Source of the DNA: Thalassia testudinum
Taxonomy: Eukaryota; Streptophyta; Magnoliopsida; Alismatales; Hydrocharitaceae
Reading direction: 5' to 3'
Assembly: GCA_037157565.1 (NCBI GenBank)
Contig: JAZHRO010000036.1
Location: 16,728,501-16,792,500 of the forward strand
DNA: 64,000 nt
The notes under the pieces were generated by a model. It ran no database searches. It was given only the letters and a program-made list of their open reading frames with translations, and was not told the DNA's origin. A program made the translations under genes and the position numbers. This document shows positions 10,015 to 22,640 of the stretch, in pieces (position 1 is the first letter of the stretch; every line of letters begins with the position of its first letter).

Positions 10015-12395
10015 TGTTGACCGGGCTTTCCAGGAGTTTTTAGTGTTTCGTCGTTGTAGCAAAATCTCCTAAATAACTCAATCAACAAATATAATTTATA
10101 ACTTAAATATCAAGAATAAAGTTCGAGGTCAAACACAACAAGCAAGTATTGCAATTCACGTGTTAATCTTAAGCAAAATATATAAATGGGCACAGGAAAT
10201 CAAGCCAATAATGATATTCAATCAATAACAACTACTCAAATTTGATATTCAATGGAAAACATGAGTATTTCAAGAGTTTAAGAGGACAAAATTTTTTAAG
10301 ATATCTAACAAAAAATAACTGTGATTTAGATCACCAATTATTAGTTTAGATACATATATATTAACTACTCAAGATATGAAATAAATGCACAGTGGCCTGA
10401 ACCACTTAAACTTCAATATTTCCACAGTGTTAGAACCTTGCTTTAGCCAATCAGACGTCGCCTTCATAGCACAGCACAAGGCTCTTAAGGCCTTCAGCTT
10501 CTTCCTCACAGAGCCTTCTTCTTTCTTTCTTCAAAGCTTCTCCTTCCCTCGTGGAACATAAGAGCTCCAAATCTCTACAGCGACTAAGTGTCACACAATA
10601 ACTACAGGAGCAAAACCCCCCTCCCCTTCTCTCTCTCTCTCTTTCCTTCCTCTCCTCTCTCAAAGCCGGTAAGCCAATCGGGTAATCGGTTAAGCAGTAT
10701 CGGGTCTAGGGCTACCGATGTGGGTAGTAGCCGATGAGTGAGGGCTTAGGTGGGTAAATGGAGCATGGTCTAGGTCTGCGTGCATGTGGGCACGGACTAG
10801 GGTGCACGGGAGAATGGAATGGCAAATAGGTAGAGGGTTTTTGTGCGGAGGTCTATGGCGGAGCTTGTGGACTTGACGATGAGGTGTTTGGTGGCCTGTG
10901 GAGGTGGGGTGGACTTGCCGGAGGTGTAGTCGGAGTGGAGGAAGATGGAGGTGAATGGCGGCGTCAGGGGCTAAATCTAGGGATAAGGAGTCCTAAGCTA
11001 ACCTACGGAGCTAAAAGAAGCCAACTAACCAAAATCTAAGGGATGAAAGGGACAGAGAATCGCTAGCTTAGATTGGCAGGCGCTAGAGAAGGAACTTGCT
11101 TCGTGAGGGAGGCGGCGACGAGGAAAGAGGGAGATAGCCCTCGTTGTGGTTGGTGAGGCATGGAGGAAGGTGATGAAAAAGATGGATAAGCCAATTTGGC
11201 CATTGGCCATCCCTAGGAAAACAGGGAAGGAGGCCATTTGAGCTAAGGTGGAGCTTGGCTGGAGATGGAGGAAGGAGTATTTGGCCTCAAAACCTCGCTA
11301 AGGAGGACAGTTTGTCGTCAGGGATCCTTATATAGGCCTCAAGGGAGCTTTCCGAGCTTGAAAGTTTCGAAGCTTTGCGAAATAGGAGACCTGATCCTTC
11401 AAATGATTCGCATGAGCCTTTGAGTAGGAATCAAAGCCCGATGTGTGGCTCAGATGGAAGAGGATTTTGCACGGAATTCTCCTTCCAATTTTGGAAGGGA
11501 TTCATCAAGAAATCAGAGAGAAATCTTTGATTGAAAGTCGCCGGAGTGGGAGTTCTTCATGATAATGATGGAGAGACCTGATTGCAAAGAAGACAACAAA
11601 CTTAGGGACCCATTTGTAAGGAATTCAAAAAGCTTGGGGTGAATATGTGAGAAAAAGAGTTAGACTTGACTAAAATGCAAACTAGGTCAAGTGATCTCTG
11701 ATTGGGCCCAAATTTTGGTACAAACCTAATTTCGACCCAAGGAATCTAATGGTGAAATCAGATTTTGGTTTTGACCAAGTTTGATGGGATAATTTGCATA
11801 AAAATCTAAATTAGGGCAATTATTTGTCTGAGACTATTTTTGGTCAAAATAGGTTCTAATGGTCAAATCAAGGATACCAAACCTTATATAATATTTTTCT
11901 ATGATTTTTAGAAAGTTTAGGTAAATTTTATCCAGACTGGAACCTTAGTTAATTAAGCAAGTTTGAAATTAGGGCTTCAGATTTCCATTACTTCTTGAAA
12001 TACGCGAAAACCATATGGGTATTAACCGGCCCATTATACACATATTAGATACTTACCTCCTGTTAGTACAAAATATTTTCCCTCAGTTACCTATTGTATG
12101 TCCCTTAGCCTTAGCATATGCATAAAAATATTTTGTACGCACGTTTGTTTCTTTTTGCACGGACTCTCTTATTAGACATTTATGACCATTTGAACTTCAT
12201 TTAACCACTAGGAAACCTGTGATTATTCTGCATTTAGGATATGATGTTAAAATTGCATATTTAACCCTGATTTTATGTTTAACTCTCAGAAAGGATATAT
12301 AATGAATTACAATCATCTGACAGTTATGTAGGAGCATTTATCTTTTGATTGTGACTAATTAAAGTTAGTTATGGCAGATGATGACGTTATCATCA
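10015..12395 (-). mobile_element. 3' LTR of the inner element
   Basis: It is 2381 bp with TG...CA ends. On the minus strand it starts TGATGATAACGTC and ends GTCAACA. A TATA box reads CCTATATAAGG on the minus strand at 11326-11336. Downstream is a G-rich (+ strand) segment ending in C/T repeats near 10625-10660. The polypurine tract GGCATGGGGGTA lies at 12396-12407 on the minus strand. Compared with the 5' LTR it has about 80 extra bases around 12020-12150. Confidence 0.92.
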
Positions 12396-14428
12396 TACCC
12401 CCATGCCTAACTTTTGTTAGTCCCTTAACAAAATCTTGTGTAATTTAACTCGAATTCTAGACAATGCCTTTAATACTCAGATCTCTGATGTTGTGCTTTT
12501 TCTCTAGAGACTTGGTCAGAATGCTAACAATAGGCCTAGGGGTACTCAAATACCAATCAATATCCAGACCTTACCAGCTTTAGCCTCAGTTTGCCACGAA
12601 GGTTTCTAAAGCCTGCAAAAACTATCCAAAGGTTCACTAGACTCAACGATTAAAGCAACCGTACTTGTAACATGGTTAGTCCAGGTTCAGTTTGCAGTGC
12701 ATTTTTATTTTTGTTAAGAGAGAGGAATAGAAGAATTTTTGCATTTTTTGGAGAGCTTTCTCTCTCTCTCTTTCTTTTCTTTATTTCTAGCTTCGGATTG
12801 GCTCAAAAATATGGTCTATATGGGATTCCTAGTTCCCACCATCAATCCTCGTAGGGTCCCTAGCAATCGATGCTTCGAGGTAGCACCGCCCATGGCACCT
12901 GAACTAGCCCAAGGTGGTTACATGCCTCCGGTAGGATATTTAGATATACTAGGAGATAAGCACCGCGGAGATGATATGTTATTGCGCTTCTTTGAGGTGG
13001 ATTTCCCACCTCTCCGCATTAGGAACTCATCCAAATCAACTTGTGTTAAAGCTACTCTTAATCTAGGTAGCCTTTTTCAGAACAGAATAAACACTTTTGC
13101 GTGATTTTGATTGATTAAGCACACTGAACCTGACTGGTGTGTGGATTAGGGTGCTTAGGTTACCAAGTCCCACAAACCAAAGGTCAGTTAACGAGGCTGA
13201 ATAATCCCTAAGACTTAGACCTAATACGTAAGCTTTTTATTTTCCTCAACCACTTGAGGACTATCCAGATCTTAACAGATACATGAATTTTTAAACCCTA
13301 AAATTGATCCAAGAGGCCTTAGATCAACACTCATACTAATCTCCATGTTTTTTAGCATTTTTTGACTTTTATTTTTCTTTCTTTTGATTTGGTCTAGAAT
13401 TTAAGTGGATCCCATAATCATTTACCAAGACTAACACTTTTGTTGCTCCTTTTTGACATTTAAATCACCTCCTCTTTTCCTCTTCACGATGATAAGCAAT
13501 TAAGCTCACAAAATTTTCCTCCCCTTTCCATTTTTTTTGTTCCTTTTCAATTTTTCAGCTTTTTGGTTTTTCGACTACGTATATTTTTTTGTGAGAACTC
13601 CTCAAAGAATTGAATTTTTATGTGTTTGCACTTTAACACCCCCTCGTGCCTATGTTTTGCAATGTCCTCATTGTAAATCGGAGGGTATGAAATCAGCTTG
13701 GTTCAAGGTTTAGAATAGGGTCAAAGGGTGGGTGAACAGGTCAAGATGATTGTTGCAGACGATTTCATGCTCTGGTACGTGTACCAGAGGTGGGATCAGT
13801 TGTTCTAACTCTGAACTCAAAGTGTAGTAGGTGTGTAGCTCAAAAGGATGATCAGAAGGGTCTCAGATTTTTGGAATGATGGGTTGCCTCCCGTTAAGCG
13901 CTAAATTCAATGCCTTCAGTTGAGCAGAAGGTGGTTAAGGAGAAGGGGTGGTCAAATCAGATGAGTGTTGTAGAACAAGCATCTTAATCAATAGCCTGGT
14001 TGGTCCAACTAGGTGCTTGTTCAGATCAATAGGCTGATGATGCAGCCCAAACCCAATCAATTTGGGGGGTTGATGGATGTGAATCAATAGATGTGGTGCC
14101 CACCAGATACTTTGAGGTTCAAACAGATATGGCAGTGAGAATTGTAGGTTTGGCTGAGTCTAATCAGCCTGATCAAAGTAGGAATCGTCAAAAGAGAATG
14201 GATCTATGGATGATGTAGGAACCCTACAAGAGTGATCAGAAAAGGGTAGGATGTGATTTGCATTCTGATCGATGTCTGAAAGCCGATCAAAATGCGAAGA
14301 AGAATCATGTGTAACCGGATCATAGAAAGGAGAATCAAAGTAGAAATTGATTCCAGTGGCGGGTCAGGGTTGGAATTAGATTCGAGAAGGTTCTGTATTT
14401 GCTATAGAAGAGGTGGCATCATGGAGAT
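12396..14428 (-). other. 3' spacer of the inner element with conserved blocks
   Basis: No coding frame is supported; the + strand ORF at 12739-13104 has no family features. On the minus strand the stretch contains, in order, GGGAGGCAACCC with the preceding CTGAAGGCATTGAATTTAGC (13880-13925), a 20-nt hairpin (13770-13789), GAGGACATTGCA with a G-run (about 13637-13680) and the polypurine tract next to the LTR. Related blocks occur in the other gypsy-type elements of the window. Confidence 0.7.
13770..13789 (-). other. Conserved hairpin, copy 1
   Basis: CTCTGGTACGTGTACCAGAG is a near-perfect inverted repeat with 9-bp arms. It is followed by GTGG and preceded by GACGATTTC. The homologous position at 51428-51447 keeps the pairing with different bases at four pairs. 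It may be an RNA structure of the retrotransposon transcript. Confidence 0.6.
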
Positions 14429-15403
14429 TCAAATCATTGACCTCAGCGTCAGAATCAAAGGGCGGGTCGTGGTCGCTGTGGTCGTAAACTGGTTTGGAGT
14501 CATTAGGAAACAACAATTCTCCGAAATCAGAGTAAGATTCAAAATCGTCAGAGAACTTGCTAGAATAAGTTTTTGAACTAATTTTGGATCGGAAGTTCCA
14601 CCACAGAATGAATCACGATGTGTAGAATCAACAACCTGACTTGGATCTAACCTAATTTCATATTTTGAGCTTAAAAAGGTGTCCCTATTAGCTATAGGCT
14701 CGGGTTCTTGGCTCCTAGGGTAGACCCAATCGAATCCCAACTCTTCTAGGTCCTCAATTTCTGTATCGTAAATTAGCATCATTTTCAAAAAATCAATCTA
14801 TCTTTCAAAGGAGTTTGGAGAGGTGTAGTCATTAAATACAGACCCAGAATCATAGTCTAGATTCAAAATCTGATTTTCATCACATTGGGCCTCATAATTA
14901 TCCTAAAAAGTCTCGAATCTAGATTCTAGGTTAATGGTAAGCGTTGGATCACTAGAATATAGGCTGGGCTCTATTGGGATGTCAAAGTCACTCTCAAGAG
15001 TTACCTTAACAGGATAACGCTCGAGATTTATACTCTCAAGAGATTCTATTTTAAGCTCATCATCGTAGGTGTTGGGGAACTCTAGGCTTGATGTACCAGC
15101 TTCAAGATTTTGTAAGGCTGGTTCAGAATCGAGAACACCTGCAATTGGATCCTCCCAACCCTCATCACGATTAGGCATCTCAATTATTTTGAAATTTGAA
15201 TCTGAATTCATTTGGGCTGGGGGTTCACAACAATTCTGAGTGTCTAACCCAGGCTCTGGAGAAGCTTGAGAATCACTCCAAGATGCCCCATAAATGGCTT
15301 CTTGTAATAGATTTAGAGTATCTACATGTTTCTCAATGATTTCTTGGTGTATCTCCCAGAGTGATGGATTTGCAAAGCAATGTAAACCCTCTATTCTATG
15401 CAA
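14429..15403 (-). pseudogene. Acidic ORF remnant of the inner element
   Basis: Two minus-strand open stretches (15403-14903, 166 codons, and 14788-14429, about 119 codons) read as one degenerate acidic protein. They hold many Glu, Asp and Ser residues and short motifs such as WSDSQASPEPG, EGWEDPI and EEFGFDWVYP-like runs. I recognise no domain. The WSDSQ segment resembles WDDSQDEP in the element at 19.5-21.4 kb, and acidic ORFs lie at the same relative place in that element and in the one at 51.3-52.8 kb. It could be the remains of a gag N-terminal extension or an accessory protein. There is no transposase, protease or RT motif. Confidence 0.5.
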
Positions 15404-16764
15404 TTCGTAAACTTCATTGAATTATGGTATGAGGGTCTCCTGGGTTGAACGATTTCTTAGTTGAGTAAGAAGTAAACTAACACGGTTCATAATGAATTTT
15501 GTTGTTTCGAGGACATTAACCTGAATCATGTTGGCTGGATAATCTTCAAAATATTTAAGGGTTGCCTCAATCACTTTATCTTTTATTCGGGGTTCAGGTT
15601 TCCCAATTGGTCTTCCTTAATTGCCAGGTTGCATTTTCAAATCAGGTGGTGGAATCAAGATTTAGAATCAAACTCAGGATCAGATTGGAACTGATTAGAT
15701 CTGAAAGAAATCCCCAAGATGATCTACTAAAGCCCCTTAGGTTAAAAAACCTAAGGGCCTTTCCTGTGTATGTGCTCTAGAGAAAAGATGAGGAACTAGA
15801 TATGAATTGGACCCAATTAAGGCACCCAAGGATTTTTGGATGACTAAGGCTGTTTTGAGGCGGATGATACCTCTGAATCAGAAATTCGCACACCTGAGAA
15901 TTACTTGGGTAGCTAGGAACGGAGAGTCCTGCAAAGACCCCTATACGGTAGAGCGTCCCCACAGGTTACAGGGTTTCCCTCACTCGACCTTCCTTGTCAC
16001 TGCGGTTCCAAGTAGACCGGAATGTATGAACTTAAGACCTTAAGTTTACCAATTTTTAGCCTAATTAGTGCCTTAAATTTCACTTGTTTAGAAGTTGATT
16101 TGTCTTGTGACCTAATTTGGAGGTTGGTTGACTCATAAAGTAAACCAATTTCACCTGACCTACCCTAAAAGGTGGACAATGAGATCCGGATCAAGACCCA
16201 AAACCATCCTGATTTGACTCTCAGGTTATTAGGTCCAAGATTTTTAAGGTTCAAGTGAATCTTAGAACTTGATTTTAGGGTTCTTCTTGATTAGATCTTT
16301 TTCAAATAGGGGCTTGGGTAGCACACAAATGCGGGAGGGTTAATTTAATTCAGGCAAATGTGAACTAGCACTTCAAACCCTAATGTTGAAAACTTTAATT
16401 GGCTCTATTCCAAGTCCAATTTGATCTTAAAATGTTCACCTTGGGCTTCAAGCAAGTGTGTTAGCTCAAAATGATTAGAAATTAAGCATAATCCCTAGTA
16501 GGTATAGGAAATCAGGATGGGGAATATGTAATCAGAATCGTCTCAGGTTTCAATCATATATTGATTTTTTTCGCAAATCAGAAAACTTGCCTTTAAATGA
16601 AAATTACTATAAAAATAAGGCAGGTGATTCCTAATTAGTTTTGTTTCCTTTTCTCTCTTCCAAGGAGATTAGGGAAGAAGATATCTTACCTACCCTGGGA
16701 GTGGTTGATTTGCATGAAAGATCACCTCGTGATGTACCTCGCGAAATCATAAGAAAACAAATAG
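15404..16764 (-). other. 5' leader of the inner element
   Basis: The stretch between the primer site and the acidic ORF holds degenerate frames with many stops. The part around 15900-16030 resembles 21550-21650 and 54880-54970 in the other non-autonomous elements (the CCTTGTCACTGCGGTTCCAAGT type), which supports common descent of the leaders. Nothing else is recognisable. Confidence 0.55.
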
Positions 16765-17256
16765 GGCAAGTCAGTGCTCAAATATAACCAAATAAAACAA
16801 AGAATAGCGGTGAATTGCGCATTGCACCCCAGCAACTGCACCAAAATGTTGACTGGGCTTTTTAAGAGTTTTTAGTGTTTCGTTGTTGTAACAAAATCTC
16901 CTAAATAACTTAATCAACAAATACAATTTATAACTCGAATATCAAGAATGAAGTCCAAGGTTGAACATAGGGAGCAAGTATTGCAATTCACGTGATAATC
17001 TAAAGCAAAAGGCAAGTCAGTGCTCAAATATAACCAAATAAAACAAAGAATAGCGGTGAATTGCGCATTGCACACCAGCAACTGCACCAAAATGTTGACT
17101 GGGCTTTTTAAGAGTTTTTAGTGTTTCGTTGTTGTAACAAAATCTCCTAAATAACTTAATCAACAAATACAATTTATAACTCGAATATCAAGAATGAAGT
17201 CCAAGGTTGAACATAGGGAGCAAGTATTGCAATTCACGTGATAATCTAAAGCAAAA
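16765..17256 (-). repeat. 246-bp tandem duplication across the primer site/LTR junction
   Basis: Two head-to-tail copies (16765-17010 and 17011-17256) begin GGCAAGTCAGTGCTC and end CTAAAGCAAAA. I find a single difference (GCACCCC versus GCACACC). Each unit holds 82 bp of leader including the primer site and 164 bp of LTR end. The 5' LTR end and its primer site are therefore present twice. The near identity means the duplication is much younger than the divergence between the two LTRs. Confidence 0.95.
16826..16843 (-). promoter_or_regulatory. Primer binding site, tRNA-Asp type
   Basis: The minus strand reads TGGTGCAGTTGCTGGGGT, three bases from the LTR end at 16847. It resembles TGGCGCCGTTGCCGGGGA, the complement of the tRNA-Asp 3' end used by Athila-like elements, with most changes at CpG sites. 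A second copy lies at 17072-17089 because of the tandem duplication. Confidence 0.8.
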
Positions 17257-19334
17257 TATATAAATGTGCATAGGAAATCAAGCCAATAATGATATTCAAT
17301 GAATAACAACTACTCAAATCTGATATTCAATGGAAAACATGAGTATTTCAAGAGTTTAAGAGGACAAAAAGATATTTAAGATAAAATAATGGTGCTTTAG
17401 ATCGCCAATTATTAATTTAGATACATATATATTAACTACTCAAGATATGAAATAAATGCACAGTGGCCTGAACCACTTAAACTTCAATATTTCTACAGTG
17501 TTAGAACCCTGCTTTAGCCAATCAGACATTGCCCTCATAGCACAGCACAAGGCTCTCAAGGCCTTCAGCTTCTTCTTCACAAAGCCTTCTTCTTTTCTTC
17601 TTTCTTTCTTCAAAGCTTCTCCTTCCCTCACAGAACACAAAAGCTCCAAATCTCTGCAGCGACTAAGTGTCGTGCAATGCTTGTAGGACCAAAACCCCCC
17701 TCCCTCGCGCTCTCTCTCTTTCCTTCCTCTCCTCTCTCAAAGCCGGTCAGCCAATTAGGTAATCGGTTAAGCAGTATCAGGTCTAAGGATACCGGCATGG
17801 GTAGTAGCCGAGGAGTGAGGGCTTAGGTGGGTAAATGGAGCATGGGTCCAAGTCCGCGTGCATGTGGGCACAGACGAGGGTGCACGGGTGAATGGAATGG
17901 CAAATAGGTAGAGGGGTTTTGTGCATAGGCATACGGTGGAGCTTGTGGACTTGAGGGCGAGGTGTTTGGTGGCCTGTGGAGGTGGGGCGGACTCGTTGAA
18001 GGTGTGGCCGGAGTGGAGTAAGATGGAGGTGAACGGCGGCATCTAAGGCTAAATCTAGGGATAAGGAGTCCTAAGCTAACCTACGGAGCTAAAGGAAGCT
18101 AACTAACCTAAATCTAAGGGATGAAAGGGACGGAGAGGCGTTGGCTTTGATTGGCCGGCGCTAAAGAAGGAACTTGCTTCGTTGAGGGAGATGGCAGTGA
18201 GGAAAGAGGGAGATGGCCCTCGCTGTGGCTGGCGAAGCGCAGAGGAAGGTGATGAAGAAGATGGACAAGTCAATTTGGCCATTGGCCATCCCTAGGAATA
18301 CGGGAAAGGAGGCCGCCAAAGCTAAGGTGGAGCTTGGCCAAAGATGGAGGAAGGAGTATTTGGCCTCAAAACTTTGCTAAGGGGGACGGTTTGTCCTTAG
18401 GGGTCCTTATATAGCCCTCAAGGGAGCTTTCCAAGCTTGGAAGCTTCGAAGCTTTACGAAATAGGAGACCCAATCCTTCAAAAGATTCGCATGAGCCTTT
18501 GAGTAGGAATTAGAGCCCAATGTGCGGCTCAGATGAAAGAGGATTTCGCAAAGAATTCTCCTTCCAATTTTGGAAGGGATTCATTAAGAAATCAGAGAGA
18601 AATCTCTGATTGAAGTTCATCAGAGTAGGAGTTCTTCCATGATAATAGTAGAGAGACCTGATTGCAAATAAGATGACAAAATTAGGGATCCATTTGTAAG
18701 GAATTTAAAAAGCTAGGGGTGCATATGTATGAAAAAGAGTTTGACTAGACTAAAATGCAAACTAGGTCAAGATGATCTCTGATTGGGCCCAAATTTTGAT
18801 ACAAACCTAATTTGATCCTAAGGAATCTAATGGTGAAGTCAGATTTTGGTTTTAATCAAGTTTGACTAGGTAATTTGCGTAAAAACCTAAATTAGGGCAA
18901 CTATATCTCTGAGACACTATTTTTGGTCAAAATGGGTTCCAATGGTCAAATAAAGGATACCAAATCTTATAGAATATTTTTCTATGACTTTTATAAGGTT
19001 TAAATGAATTTTATTCTAATTGGAACCTCAGGTAATTAAGTGGGTCTGAAATTAGGGCTTCGGATATGTATTAATTCTTAAACTACGTGAAAACCCATTT
19101 CTTTTTACACGGACCCTCTTATTAACATTTATGACCATTTTACATTCATTTAACCCTTAGGAAATCCCGTGATTATTCTGCATTTAGGATATGATGTTAT
19201 TAACCCTGGTTTTATGTTTAACTCTCAAAAAGGATATGTAGTGAATTACGGTCTTCTGATAGTTATGCAGGAGCATTTATCTTTTAATTGCGACTAATTA
19301 ATGTTAGTTATGGCAGATGATGACGTTATCATCA
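17093..19334 (-). mobile_element. 5' LTR of the inner element
   Basis: It is 2242 bp, homologous end to end with 10015-12395 apart from a deletion of about 80 bp near 19095. A TATA box (GCTATATAAGG on the minus strand) is at 18405-18415. The right end ATGACGTTATCATCA is followed by the ACTCA target duplication. Confidence 0.92.
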
Positions 19335-19542
19335 ACTCAAGAAAGAGGTCCACATTTTAGTGAACACTCGAGCTGATTAAGTTCGAAGACCTGAAGAGTC
19401 TAGGTGTTTAGGTCCTATTGTATCATTTCCTACAGTTAATAACTCCTAATTCCTAAATTATCTTTTCCTAATTCTTTGTTTTTCCTTTTCTTTTTTTTTT
19501 AAATAAAAGAAATTCTATGGAGCTAACAAAATATTTTTAGGA
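19335..19542 (-). other. Internal sequence of the middle element beyond the inner insertion
   Basis: This continues 9336-10014 across the inner element; the junction is the duplicated ACTCA. It includes a poly-T/A stretch at 19485-19505. No gene is visible. Confidence 0.6.
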
Positions 19543-21384
19543 TTAAGTACCCACCCATCGTTGACTAACTGATGTAATGTCCTCATTGTAAAAATAAAGA
19601 CATGAAAAGGACGAAATAAAGGGAATATCACCTAAATTTCGTGAAAATTCGATCAGCTCCGCAGAGAAAGTGGAGTATACACGTGCTAAGTTTAATGCCT
19701 TCAACTGGGCATGGTTCACAAGTAAAGAAGGCATTAAAAATTCAGAAGTGCTGGTCAAAATTAGAATAAGAAGATTAATTTTGGGACTCGCAAAAAGAAG
19801 ATGCCCACAGATGTGGATCAAATTGTGATGCAGACCCGTGCCCAAGGTCAGGCAGTTCTAAGGCTCTGCATAATAAAAATCCAGAACTGAAGATATTTCA
19901 GCTTGTGGGGCCATGTCTGCGATTTATGAAAATGCAACCTAAATCTAAATGTCGGATAATAAGGAAGTTTGTATCAATAGACGTATTTGTCCTCTTAGAA
20001 TTCAGATCACAAAGATAATCAATTATTCTACATTTGGGTTGCACATCTTGAAAATCAAAGATATCATAAGGGTCTTGGTGAAAGGTTGGTGGTTTCAGGT
20101 CAACAGAAACCCTTAGATCCAAAATTGTATTTCCCTCAGAAGTAGCCTCCCAGATTTTTATTTCCAAATTTCTACCTCCAAAATCAGGGTTCCAGGATCT
20201 CCATATCATTGTACACCCCATCTAAAATATCCAAGTTAAAACAATTGTGGCTCAATCAGGATTGACTTGGGTACAATGATTTCAAAAATATCATCATTTA
20301 GCTCTTTGGGGTGTGGTTGAGGAATAAGGTTATTGATTGAATCTTCCATCAAATCAAGATTTTTATCCTCCAAGTTAGCCCCAACCGAATCAAATTCCTC
20401 AATTATAAGGCCATCAAATGATTGACCAAGTTCCTTTGGCCAATTTGTCTCACTAAAATCATCTTCCTTAAGCTCAAGTGAGATTTCACCTAAATATTCG
20501 TCACCCTTAGAGTCAAAGAATTCTTGATCCTCATTTATATATGTCTCAAAATTATCTATCATTTCCTAGTCCTCGGAGACATATTTTTTCTCGTTCCCTG
20601 AGCTAGGGATCTCGGGTGAGAAAATCACATCATCCTCAACCAGTTGCTCTAAACCAACCTGGTCATCCTTGGTCTCATAAAATGTGTCCCCCCCAACAAG
20701 TGCCTGCGCAGGTTCTGACATTGGCTCTCATGAAGGGGGTTCATCCTGAGAATCATCCCAAGATTGGACATGGCCAACAACAAGCTTCATCCTCGGTCTT
20801 AACAATTTCCCAAGTAAAAACTCACTCGAGCCCTTATCCTCAACATCTTAGAGCCAATCCAATAAAGAATTATTAAGCTCATCAATCATTTTGATCATCG
20901 GCTCCAATGCTTCAGTGTAGGGTGTTGGCTGAGTTTCCAAAGATCATATGGTATTCCTCAAGTTAGCCAACACCCTATCTTGGGCCTGGTTCAACTGAAT
21001 TGAATGGTTCGGTTCAAGGTTGGGTGGGCTTGGGTTCAGTTCAGGGGAGTCAAGGAATTGAGGTTCTTAGGTCCCTCCCTGATATTAGGTTGTTTCGGGT
21101 TGTTCAAAGAAGGGTGGTGACCTATATTCAGTATAATGCTAGGGAGTGTAGGTGTTATAATCAGCATGCCCTTCTTGATTGTAGATCAGACTAGGTTGAT
21201 CATTAAAGGGTGGAGATCTAAAATCAGTATAGGCTTAAGAAGGATAATAATCATATCCCCAATCAAAGTTATCTCGACTAGTGGATGAGTAGTCATAAGT
21301 CGAGCTGGGATAGTAATCATCTTGGGGATAAGTGGTGGTAGGAGGGTAGGAGTGGAAATGTGAGTAGGATGTGGAAGGATCCAT
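19543..21384 (-). pseudogene. Gag-like N-terminus and acidic ORF of the middle element
   Basis: An ATG at 21384 on the minus strand opens MDPSTSYSHFHSYPPTT, a Pro/Tyr-rich start comparable with MNPYHSFDPQSSPP at 54633 in the gag-containing element. After stops, a degenerate acidic protein follows: 20562-20236 encodes about 108 codons rich in Asp and Glu. A final part (19845-19543) has ICGHLLFASPKIN, which aligns with ICGPLLANETKI in the 51-52 kb element. A block CAACTGAAGGCATTAAAC-like sequence lies at 19683-19710. No zinc knuckle, protease or RT is seen. I treat it as a broken non-autonomous coding region of unknown function. Confidence 0.55.
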
Positions 21385-22300
21385 GGCAAAGATGAGGGAA
21401 AACAGAGGAGATAAAGGTGCCCTGTAGTACAATCAAACCAAACCTATCCTTAGGTGAGTAGCGTAAAGACCTACAGACTCTCAGAACCCATCTTGAGATG
21501 GAAGAAATGATTTGGTCAACTTCTATCCATTCAATCCAACCAGTTAGAGGGAGGGATTGGGGAGAAGGTTCTTCCTTTGGCTTGCACCTCCGGTTCCTTT
21601 GATCCCCCCAACTGCGGTCGTTTGATACTACTCCCCTAGCTAGACATCGAATGTACCAATAGAAGCTGATTAATCGAAAAAAAAATCTCAGTTGGAGTCC
21701 CAAAGAGCAAGTTAATTCTTAAGGCCAACGTCTACTCAGTTTTAACTAGGCTTGGGATGATTGCGCTCTTGGAATGTGATGGGCCCTTTAGATGGGTTGT
21801 GCCCTTGAATATCAGTTAATATGTGTGTGTGTGAACAACCAGGAATTTCAAGGAAGATTATTAAAGATGAGATAGATTTTAAAGTTCAAATCTTGCTTAG
21901 TAGCCTTTAGGATTTAATCTTTAGGTATATTCAATCAAAGTTTATTGGAACACTCCAAGTTTTGAAAGCAGCGGTGATGATATATTCCTTTGAAATAAAA
22001 AATAATGTAGAGTGCCTGATTTAACCCGAAAAATCAACCTTAGAGAGTAAGCTACTGATGAATCATTTTTATCTTAAGTGGTGCGGCCCAAACAAATCAA
22101 TCAATTGGCCTATTTGCGCCACACATTAAGGCACACAAATGTTTAACCTACTCAAATTTATACTCACTTATGTGTATTAAGTTGAAGTGGACCGGGTACA
22201 CAAGTTAGATCCCGATTAAGTAGTAGAATCAAGTGATTGTGCACGTTAGGATGGGAAAGTGTTGGTGTGTGAGGTGTGTAGATTTTAACTTATATCCCAC

Positions 22301-22338
<38 letters not shown>

Positions 22339-22616
22339 AGGGTGAGGTGGGTGGAGTGACAATCATACAACCAATTTCTAACCTAGGGTTTATGCAAGCA
22401 CCTAAGTTGATTTGCGTTTGATTTATTAATGTGGCGAAATAAAATCTAGGGTGTGGGGAAGGGGGAATACATGTACAGACCTTCTAATCACACTTTACTT
22501 CGATCTATTTCGCTTTGGCTCGCTTTGGAAGGGTACTTGTAATCATAAAAAGAAAGGAGCAAACTAAGCTAAAAAGCTAAGTAAGGTGGAAAATGCGGGA
22601 AAAACTAAAGAGCGTT
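21385..22616 (-). other. 5' leader of the middle element
   Basis: No gene is supported in this leader between the primer site and the first ATG. It includes a (TA)n microsatellite at about 22303-22334 and a stretch near 21550-21650 resembling the leaders of the other two non-autonomous elements. Confidence 0.6.
22303..22334. repeat. (TA)n microsatellite
   Basis: About 16 uninterrupted TA dinucleotides lie in the leader of the middle element. Confidence 0.9.
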
Positions 22617-22637
22617 GCCTCCCCAGCAATAGCACCA
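22617..22637 (-). promoter_or_regulatory. Primer binding site of the middle element
   Basis: The minus strand reads TGGTGCTATTGCTGGGGAGG, three bases inside the LTR end at 22641. It is the same tRNA-Asp-type site, again with changes at the CpG positions of the canonical sequence. Confidence 0.82.
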
Positions 22638-22640
22638 AAA

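Larger units (their letters stand above)
10015..19334 (-). mobile_element. Inner non-autonomous gypsy-type LTR element
   Basis: This is a complete element with both LTRs, primer site, polypurine tract and target duplication. The LTRs lie at 10015-12395 (3') and 17093-19334 (5'). They share the TGTTGAC start and the ATGACGTTATCATCA end read on the + strand. ACTCA flanks both sides (10010-10014 and 19335-19339). The internal 4.45 kb (12396-16846) has only an acidic, broken ORF and no recognisable gag, protease, RT or integrase. Movement would have needed proteins supplied in trans. The LTRs differ at many sites and by indels, so the insertion is not recent, but it is younger than its host element. 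Confidence 0.93.

Noticed and set aside
12739..13104. 121-codon + strand ORF with a hydrophobic N-terminus
   Set aside because: It is antisense to the 3' spacer of the inner element, has no homologue in the sister elements and no recognisable domain.
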